From contig DAIDBB010000217.1 in NCBI GenBank assembly GCA_027310325.1, forward strand, positions 1 to 11,307: a stretch of 11,307 nt of DNA. The letters are read 5' to 3'. The position numbers were made by a program, and so were the translations under genes. Shown here piece after piece: positions 6,683 to 11,307 of the stretch. Source of the stretch: a bacterium (GTDB taxonomy: Bacteria > Desulfobacterota > GWC2-55-46). The notes beneath the pieces were generated by a model. It searched no databases and was not told the origin of the DNA. It saw only the letters and a program-made list of their open reading frames with translations. Position 1 is the stretch's first letter, and each line of letters opens with the position of its first letter.

Positions 6683-6882
6683 GGCTTTATACTTCGTTGT
6701 ACTCCTCGTAAAATCCTCGACGTACTGCAAAGAGTACGCCTGCCCACCGCACGGTGAGCCTGCGGCGGGCAAAGGTTTCGCCGCAGCCGTTGCCGCAATG
6801 GACCATGCGGTTACACGGTACGTTTTAACTCTGCCCACCGCACGGTGCGTCTGCGGTTTTTCCTCTGCGTCCGCTCTAAGGC
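6683..6882. repeat. Second, interrupted copy of the etfB-etfA intergenic repeat
   Basis: Bases 6682-6742 match 2730-2790 closely, including TTGTACTCCTCG, AAAATCCTCGACGTAC and GAGTACGCCTGC. The right end resumes at CTGCGGTTTTTCCTC (6851-6865), matching CTGCGGTTTTCCTC in the first copy. Between them lies about 110 bases absent from the first copy. The ends GCTTTA (6684-6689) and TAAGGC (6877-6882) are weakly complementary. The element lies downstream of the acyl-CoA dehydrogenase stop. Short open frames crossing it on both strands have no family features and I do not call them genes. Confidence 0.65.
6740..6856 (+). repeat. 26-bp direct repeats bounding an insertion inside the repeat element
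   Basis: The unit CTGCCCACCGCACGGTG followed by three variable bases and CTGCGG occurs at 6740-6765 and 6831-6856, with two differences in 26 bases and a 91-base period. The left unit also forms a hairpin: TGCCCACCGCA (6741-6751) against TGCGGCGGGCA (6761-6771), 11 base pairs with one mismatch and a nine-base loop. No T-run follows, so it is not a standard terminator. Confidence 0.6.
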
Positions 6883-6929
6883 TGCAATCCTTCTAATCTT
6901 TCTTTAATGAAGCCTCAGGTAAAAATACC

Positions 6930-6959
6930 TTGCCATTAGCATACCCGCGGGATTAACAT
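6930..6959 (+). promoter_or_regulatory. Possible promoter for the phosphoesterase gene
   Basis: TTGCCA (6930-6935, 5 of 6 match) and TAACAT (6954-6959, 4 of 6) are 18 bases apart. They would give a leader of roughly 110 bases before the ATG at 7076. The rest of 6883-7075 shows only a small AGGTA-AAAA-TACCT hairpin (6917-6930) and no gene. This is a weak prediction by eye. Confidence 0.3.
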
Positions 6960-7075
6960 ATACCGGCCAGGCCAACGGCGCAGGGCTGCTCGCGAGCATC
7001 AATTCCCGGGAACCACCATAGACGCGTCGTCCTATTTCCGGCGGATGCCGATAACGATACGGCGTGTTACATAAA

Positions 7076-8569
7076 ATGAAGAAGCTTACCGGACCAGTAT
7101 TAATACAGATTATTTTTACGGCCTTTTTCGCGTGCCTTGCCGCCGCCGAAGAGGGCCCTACCGCGACCCCCATAAAGCACCTCGTGGTCATCTTCCAGGA
7201 GAACGTATCCTTCGACCATTACTTCGCCTCATACCCCAGGGCGCTCAATCCGCGGGAGGAGGAGACGCGGTTTACGGCCCTCCCGGACACCCCGGCGGTA
7301 AACGGCCTTACTGAAGAGCTCATAAGGAAGAACCCGAATTCCGTCAGGCCGTTCCGCCTGGGCAGAGACAAGGCCTGGACCTGCAGCCCCGGCCACGGCT
7401 ACACGACGGAGCAGCGAGCCTACAACGGCGGAAGGCTCGATAGGTTCGTCGAGTCCCTGGGGCCGAGTTCCATTATCTGCAATCCCGGCACGGTGATGGG
7501 CTATTACGACGGCAATACCGTTACGGCCCTGTGGAACTATGCCCAGAGGTTCGCCATGTCTGATAACTTCTTCGGCTCCACCTTCGGACCCTCGACGCCC
7601 GGCGCCCTGAACCTCATATCAGGGCAGACGCACGGGGCCGAAGCCCCGGACGAGACGCCCGATATCGTCGGCGGCACGGTCATCGGGGACCCGGACCCGC
7701 AGCTCGACGACTGCGCCGTCAGGGGGCACAGGATAAAGATGTCGGGGAAGAACATCGGCGACCTCCTTAACGCGAAAGGGGTCACGTGGGGATGGTTCCA
7801 GGGGGGCTTCAGGCCGACCGAGCGGGCCGCCGGGAGCGACAAGGCGATATGCGGCGCGTACCACCTTTCCGGGTTAAGGCCCATCCCCGACTATCTGCCT
7901 CACCACGAGCCTTTCCAGTACTACGAATCGACCGCCAACCCCCACCATTACGCGCCGGCATCCGCGGCTTCGGTCGGCCGGACGGACGCGGCGAACCACC
8001 AGTACGATATAAGCGACTTCTGGGACGCGCTCGCTGCCGGAAACCCGCCGGCCGTGGGCTTTGTGAAGGCGCCGGCGTACCAGGACGGACACCCGGGCTA
8101 TTCCGGCCCCTTGAGCGAGCAGTCCTTTCTCGTAGCCTTGATAAACCGCCTCCAGAAGTCCCGCTTCTGGGGTGAGATGGCGATCATTATAGCCTACGAC
8201 GACTCCGGGGGATGGTACGACCACGTGATGCCGGAGATACAGAGCCCGTCAAAAAGCCCGGCCGACGCCCTTACGGGGTCCGGCCTCTGCGTAAAGGAGA
8301 ATCCCGGGTTCCAGGGCAGGTGCGGCTTCGGGCCGAGGCTCCCGCTCCTCGTCATCTCGCCGTACGCCAGGAGAAACTTCGTCGACCATACCCGCATTGA
8401 CCAGACGTCGATCTTGAGGTTCATCGAAGACAACTGGGCCCTCGGCAGGATCGGCAACGGGTCCTTCGATGAGAAGGCCGGGACCCTCGACAACCTCTTC
8501 GACTGGAAAGACCCTTACGACCGCATGTTCCTCCTCGACCCCGTCACGGGAGAGGTCAGGTCAAAATAG
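7076..8569 (+). CDS. Secreted phosphoesterase, AcpA/phospholipase C superfamily
   Basis: This 497-residue exported hydrolase of the bacterial phospholipase C/AcpA acid phosphatase family cleaves phosphomonoesters or phosphodiesters. The N-terminus MKK is followed by a hydrophobic stretch to about residue 23 and a likely signal peptidase I site after AAA; I chose ATG 7076 over GTG 7064 because it gives this clean signal peptide, although neither has a good Shine-Dalgarno. Active-site elements match Francisella AcpA nearly position for position: Glu42-Asn43 in IFQENVSFDHYF, nucleophile Ser173 in FGPSTPGALNLISGQTHG, and Asp375-Asp376 in AYDDSGGWYDHV. RLPLLVISPYAR (421-432) and HTRIDQTSILRFIEDNW (438-454) are also typical. 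The mature part has six cysteines, compatible with disulfides in the periplasm. Natural substrate is unknown. It stands alone and is not part of the fix operon; the next gene is convergent, 31 bases away. Confidence 0.9.
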   Translation: MKKLTGPVLIQIIFTAFFACLAAAEEGPTATPIKHLVVIFQENVSFDHYFASYPRALNPREEETRFTALPDTPAVNGLTEELIRKNPNSVRPFRLGRDKAWTCSPGHGYTTEQRAYNGGRLDRFVESLGPSSIICNPGTVMGYYDGNTVTALWNYAQRFAMSDNFFGSTFGPSTPGALNLISGQTHGAEAPDETPDIVGGTVIGDPDPQLDDCAVRGHRIKMSGKNIGDLLNAKGVTWGWFQGGFRPTERAAGSDKAICGAYHLSGLRPIPDYLPHHEPFQYYESTANPHHYAPASAASVGRTDAANHQYDISDFWDALAAGNPPAVGFVKAPAYQDGHPGYSGPLSEQSFLVALINRLQKSRFWGEMAIIIAYDDSGGWYDHVMPEIQSPSKSPADALTGSGLCVKENPGFQGRCGFGPRLPLLVISPYARRNFVDHTRIDQTSILRFIEDNWALGRIGNGSFDEKAGTLDNLFDWKDPYDRMFLLDPVTGEVRSK

Positions 8570-8600
8570 ACTGAAAAACCCTCTTGAGAGAAACTTTTTA

Positions 8601-9104
8601 TTAAACGGTTTTCCTCGCCGCCTTACGCCTCCGATGCCTCGTAACGGCCCATCTTATGAAAAGATAGGTCGCGCCCGCAAAGACGACGGATACGATGAGG
8701 TTACCTATCGTATAGACCAGGTAAGCCCGCCCGAAGCCTCTGAAAAGCCCCTCGTCGCGGACCTTTTCGAGTATCTTATGGCTGTCCTCGCCCATTAGGA
8801 CGCTCCCGATTAAAACGCTCAAGCCCCAGAAGAAGGGCGTCGTCAGGGGGTTCATCACGAGGCTCCCGAGGACGGCCGCGGCCTTGTTCGCCCGCGCTAC
8901 CGTGGCGAGTATCAGGGCCAGTATGATCCCCACCCCGAACGTCGGCAATATGCCCATGAAGACCCCTATCGCCGCCCCGAGGGCGATCTTTTCAGGAGGG
9001 TCCGAGAGGCGCAGGACCTTCAGATAGACAAGCCGCGTCCGCCTCCACGCCTTCACGTGCGGATGGTTTTTATTCCATATCGACCTTCGACCGTTTCTTG
9101 CCAC
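8601..9104 (-). CDS. DUF2062 domain integral membrane protein
   Basis: This 167-residue membrane protein has a basic N-terminus and a DUF2062-type core: DPPEKIALGAAIGVFMGILP (35-54), then RANKAAAVLG (71-80) and SLVMNPLTTPFF (81-92). Hydrophobic segments lie at about 40-70 and 78-104 (probably three spans together), with another at 128-153. The C-terminus is short and very basic (RHRRRKAARK). The molecular function of this family is not established. The start is GTG at 9104, the first possible start after an in-frame stop; AAGGA is about 12 bases upstream, a long spacing, so a later GTG (V17) is possible. It is 76 bases downstream of nadE on the same strand and may be co-transcribed with it, without an obvious functional link. 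Confidence 0.85.
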   Translation of the reverse strand: MARNGRRSIWNKNHPHVKAWRRTRLVYLKVLRLSDPPEKIALGAAIGVFMGILPTFGVGIILALILATVARANKAAAVLGSLVMNPLTTPFFWGLSVLIGSVLMGEDSHKILEKVRDEGLFRGFGRAYLVYTIGNLIVSVVFAGATYLFIRWAVTRHRRRKAARKTV

Positions 9105-9180
9105 GGGCGGTTTTTATCCTTATTAAACGGGGGAAGGCCGGGCGCATCTCCGGCGTCTTCGCGGGCTATCGGCTGCGGGA

Positions 9181-10920
9181 CTATCTGTAAGACCGGTTGT
9201 CGTAGCCGTTCGTTATCGGCATCCTCCGGTCCTTGCCCAGGGCGCGAGGCGTTATCTTCACGCCCGGCGGGGCCTGCCTTCTTTTGTATTCGCTGAGATC
9301 GACCATGCGGATGACCTTTCTTACGGTCTCTTTCGCGAAGCCCATGGCCATGATCTCTTCGGGCGACCTGTCCTCCTCGACGTACGCCTTAAGTATCTTA
9401 TCGAGCACGCCATAGGGAGGAAGAGTGTCCTGGTCGGTCTGGCCGAATTTAAGCTCAGCCGTGGGCGCCTTTGTAAGGACCCTTTCCGGTATGACGGGCT
9501 TTCCAGCGCGTTCGTTCATTTTTGACGACAGCTCGTAGACCAGCGTCTTGGGCACGTCCTTTATGACGGCGAACCCTCCGGCCATGTCGCCGTAGAGGGT
9601 CGCGTAGCCCACGCTCATCTCGCTCTTGTTTCCGGTCGTAAGGACCAGCCACCCGAACTTGTTGCTCATGGCCATGAGGATGTTCCCGCGGATGCGCGCC
9701 TGGATGTTCTCCTCCGTAATATCGGGTTTTCTACCCTTGAACGGCCTTTTCATCGTCCCGAGATAGGTCTCGAAGATGCCGTCGATAGGGACCGTGAGGA
9801 ACTCTATCCCGAGGTTTTTGGCGAGCTTCGTCGCGTCCTCGCGGCTTTCAACGGACGTATACCGGGACGGCATGAAGACCCCGGTTATGTTCTCTTTTCC
9901 GAGCGCCTCCACGGCCACCGCTGCGACAAGCGAAGAGTCTATCCCGCCGCTGAGCCCCATGACGGCGTGATGGAAGCCGTTCTTTTTCACGTAGTCGCGG
10001 GTGCCGAGGACGAGCGCATCGAGTATCTCCGCGCTTTTTTCAAGGCCCTCTTCCTTGCGCTCCGGGAGCCCTGGCAGCGTCTTTGCCCTCTTTCCGGTCT
10101 CGATGGTTATCTTTCTGACTCCCTCGGCAGGCTCCCTCAGTTTTTCTTCCCTCTTTCTCGGGTCGTGGAGGCGGGCCATGAGCGCCGCGTCGATGTTAAG
10201 GTCGGCTACTATGAGGTCTTCCCCGAAGGCCTTGCCCCTGGCGACGATATTGCCCTTTTCGTTTATTACGAGCCCCTGTCCGTCGAAGACTAGCTCGTCC
10301 TGGCCGCCGACCATGTTGTTGTAGGCTATGATGACCTCGTTGTCGATCGCCCTCGTTACGAGCATCTCCTCCCTTATCCAGGCCTTTCCCATGTGGTAGG
10401 GCGAGGCGTTGATGTTAACGATGACCTGCGCCCCTGCGAGCGACTGCGCCCGCGCCGGGCCTTCGGGGTACCATATGTCCTCGCAGATGCCTACGCCGAC
10501 CGTAATGCCGTCGATGACCAGGTTCAGGGGCGTTGCTCCCGCCTGGAAGTACCTCTGCTCGTCGAAGACCCCGTAGTTCGGGAGGTACATCTTGTGGTAG
10601 ACGTCAACTACCTTGCCGCCGTTAATGACGGCCGCGGCGTTAAAGATGTCCTCCCGCCGGTCCACGAACCCGACGACCGCGGTTATGCCCTTTATCCGGC
10701 GGCTTAAATGATTCAGGCAGTCGACGTTATCGTCTATGAACTTGGGCTTAAGGAGGAGGTCTGCGGGCGGATAGCCTGTTATCGAGAGCTCCGGGAATAG
10801 GACGATGTCGCAGCCGAGTCTTCGCGCCTTTTCGGAGTATGAGAGTATCTTTTTGGCGTTGCCGCCGAGGTCCCCGACCGTGACGTTTATCTGGGCCATG
10901 GCTACTCTTAATTTCCGCAT
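9181..10920 (-). CDS. nadE: Glutamine-dependent NAD+ synthetase
   Basis: This enzyme makes NAD+ from nicotinic acid adenine dinucleotide, ATP and glutamine, the last step of NAD biosynthesis in the cytoplasm. The 579 residues fit the two-domain, glutamine-using form. The N-terminal nitrilase-like glutaminase domain (1 to about 260) has the complete triad: Glu44 in FPELSITGYPP, Lys110 in YHKMYLPNYGVFDE and Cys146 in GICEDIW. The C-terminal synthetase domain (about 290-579) has the ATP pyrophosphatase P-loop LSGGIDSSL (323-331) plus TTGNKSEMSVGYATLYGDMA and KAPTAELKFGQTDQDTLPPY. ATG 10920 gives MRKLRVAMAQINVTVGDL, a normal family start, though without a clear Shine-Dalgarno; ATG at residue 8 is a possible alternative. 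The complete active sites argue for a working enzyme. It heads a possible two-gene unit with the DUF2062 gene. Confidence 0.97.
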   Translation of the reverse strand: MRKLRVAMAQINVTVGDLGGNAKKILSYSEKARRLGCDIVLFPELSITGYPPADLLLKPKFIDDNVDCLNHLSRRIKGITAVVGFVDRREDIFNAAAVINGGKVVDVYHKMYLPNYGVFDEQRYFQAGATPLNLVIDGITVGVGICEDIWYPEGPARAQSLAGAQVIVNINASPYHMGKAWIREEMLVTRAIDNEVIIAYNNMVGGQDELVFDGQGLVINEKGNIVARGKAFGEDLIVADLNIDAALMARLHDPRKREEKLREPAEGVRKITIETGKRAKTLPGLPERKEEGLEKSAEILDALVLGTRDYVKKNGFHHAVMGLSGGIDSSLVAAVAVEALGKENITGVFMPSRYTSVESREDATKLAKNLGIEFLTVPIDGIFETYLGTMKRPFKGRKPDITEENIQARIRGNILMAMSNKFGWLVLTTGNKSEMSVGYATLYGDMAGGFAVIKDVPKTLVYELSSKMNERAGKPVIPERVLTKAPTAELKFGQTDQDTLPPYGVLDKILKAYVEEDRSPEEIMAMGFAKETVRKVIRMVDLSEYKRRQAPPGVKITPRALGKDRRMPITNGYDNRSYR

Positions 10921-10928
10921 GGGTAGAG

Positions 10929-10955
10929 GTTATCAAAAGGAAGGCCGCGTGTAAA
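10929..10955 (-). promoter_or_regulatory. Weak possible promoter for nadE
   Basis: On the minus strand TTTACA (10955-10950) and GATAAC (10934-10929) are 15 bases apart, short for sigma-70, and would leave almost no leader before ATG 10920. Listed because it is the best pair I could see close to the gene. Confidence 0.2.
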
Positions 10956-10993
10956 GGGGGTTTGGGTTTGGAGGGCTATTTTGAAGGCCGCGT

Positions 10994-11016
10994 CCTCCTC
11001 TTTTCTAAAGAGGGGG
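10994..11016. repeat. Hairpin repeat, CTTTTCTAAAG type
   Basis: CCTCCTCTTT (10994-11003) pairs with AAAGAGGGGG (11007-11016) over ten positions with one G-T, loop TCT. It is related to the element at 11132-11150 read on the other strand (shared TTTTCTAAAG core between pyrimidine and G-rich arms). No T-run follows, so a terminator is unlikely. Confidence 0.6.
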
Positions 11017-11131
11017 CAGGGAGATTATTTCAATGGGTCCCTGGAGCCTAGAGGCTTGCGTGGACTCTAAGGACGGCCGGATGAATGTGGCTTGCGAAAC
11101 CGCCGAAAAGCGATTTGTAATCCCCCTTTTT

Positions 11132-11150
11132 CCCCCTTTAGAAAAGGGGG
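11132..11150. repeat. Hairpin repeat CCCCCTTTAGAAAAGGGGG
   Basis: This is a perfect 8-bp stem, CCCCCTTT (11132-11139) with AAAGGGGG (11143-11150) and loop AGA, preceded by another CCCCCTTTT. I recall similar C-run/G-run palindromes scattered between genes in deltaproteobacterial-type genomes; in this window only the related hairpin at 10994-11016 is seen. Confidence 0.6.
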
Positions 11151-11161
11151 AAATTATAAAA

Positions 11162-11184
11162 CCCTCCCCCTTGACGGGGGAGGG
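11162..11184. repeat. Hairpin repeat CCCTCCCCC-TTGAC-GGGGGAGGG
   Basis: This is a perfect 9-bp inverted repeat (11162-11170 with 11176-11184) and a five-base loop, followed by the G-rich tail AAGGGTGGGGGTGA. It is non-coding and follows the previous hairpin after only 11 bases. Confidence 0.65.
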
Positions 11185-11200
11185 AAGGGTGGGGGTGAGC

Positions 11201-11235
11201 TGTCATTGCGAGGAGCGCAGCGACGAAGCAATCTG
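11201..11235. repeat. Dispersed repeat, CATTGCGAGGAGCG/CGAAGCAAT type
   Basis: The unit begins TGTCATTGCGAGGAGCGCAG and continues through CGACGAAGCAATCT. ATTGC (11205-11209) and GCAAT (11228-11232) form the outer arms. This unit is a familiar intergenic repeat in several bacterial lineages and often produces false small-protein calls reading LRGAQRRSNL or its reverse. Only one copy is in this window. Confidence 0.6.
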
Positions 11236-11260
11236 TCTTTACTGGCAACCTTTCACCCTC

Positions 11261-11296
11261 CCCTTTATCCCCTCCATCGAGGGAGGGGATAAAGGG
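11261..11296. repeat. 15-bp perfect inverted repeat
   Basis: CCCTTTATCCCCTCC (11261-11275) and GGAGGGGATAAAGGG (11282-11296) are perfect complements with a six-base loop, ATCGAG. It is the strongest stem in the window. It ends 11 bases before the window edge, so its relation to the next gene is unknown; no T-run follows on the plus strand within the window. Confidence 0.65.
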
Positions 11297-11307
11297 AAGT
11301 TTATCGC

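Noticed and set aside
6578..6896. Short open frames on both strands after the acyl-CoA dehydrogenase gene
   Set aside because: They lie in the interrupted repeat copy, partly overlap the dehydrogenase, and the shared stretch is also present in non-coding sequence between etfB and etfA.
7124..7147. Lipoprotein signal in the phosphoesterase (Cys20)
   Set aside because: The residues before the cysteine are Phe-Phe-Ala, a poor lipobox; a signal peptidase I site after Ala-Ala-Ala fits better.
8570..8600. Possible bidirectional terminator between the convergent phosphoesterase and DUF2062 genes
   Set aside because: CTCTTGAGAG with nearby T and A runs is suggestive, but the stem is only three or four base pairs with a very small loop.
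11092..11292. 66-codon plus-strand open frame ending in repeats
   Set aside because: Its translation is just the repeat units (PFRKGG, LPLDGGGKGGG, LRGAQRRSNL), a familiar artefact of intergenic repeats.
10994..11296. CRISPR-like array
   Set aside because: The repeats differ from one another and are not regularly spaced, and no cas gene is present.

Overview
The window carries ordinary chromosomal metabolism from a high-GC bacterium. Isoleucine is very often ATA and arginine often AGG, and small dispersed palindromic repeats are common, including a CATTGCGAGGAGCG...CGAAGCAAT-type unit. I associate that combination with uncultured Desulfobacterota, Nitrospirota or related lineages. This is an inference from style; no rRNA or marker phylogeny is available here. 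I see no phage, insertion-sequence transposase, CRISPR or defence genes.

Left part (1-6666): a divergent acyl-CoA oxidation and electron-transfer locus. On the minus strand are an enoyl-CoA hydratase (1028-1780) and a thiolase that runs off the left edge (1-1024). They are translationally coupled and read from a promoter with a perfect TTGACA box. On the plus strand are etfB, etfA, fixC, fixX and an acyl-CoA dehydrogenase, which form a fixABCX-type electron-transfer unit with a dehydrogenase attached. The dehydrogenase makes an enoyl-CoA, the hydratase adds water and the thiolase cleaves the 3-ketoacyl-CoA. The EtfAB flavoprotein with FixC and FixX carries the electrons towards quinone and possibly ferredoxin. 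The 3-hydroxyacyl-CoA dehydrogenase step is not in the window.

A 123-bp inverted-repeat element sits between etfB and etfA, starting one base after the etfB stop. A related, larger and internally interrupted copy follows the acyl-CoA dehydrogenase gene (6683-6882).

Middle and right (7076-10920): a secreted AcpA/phospholipase C-type phosphoesterase on the plus strand converges on a DUF2062 membrane protein gene and the glutamine-dependent NAD synthetase gene nadE, both minus strand and possibly co-transcribed. The last 387 bases (10921-11307), upstream of nadE, hold no credible gene. They are packed with hairpin-forming repeats.

I found no clear new system. The points most worth checking are the coupling of fixABCX to beta-oxidation genes, the repeat placed between the two ETF subunit genes, and the hairpin over the etfB start.
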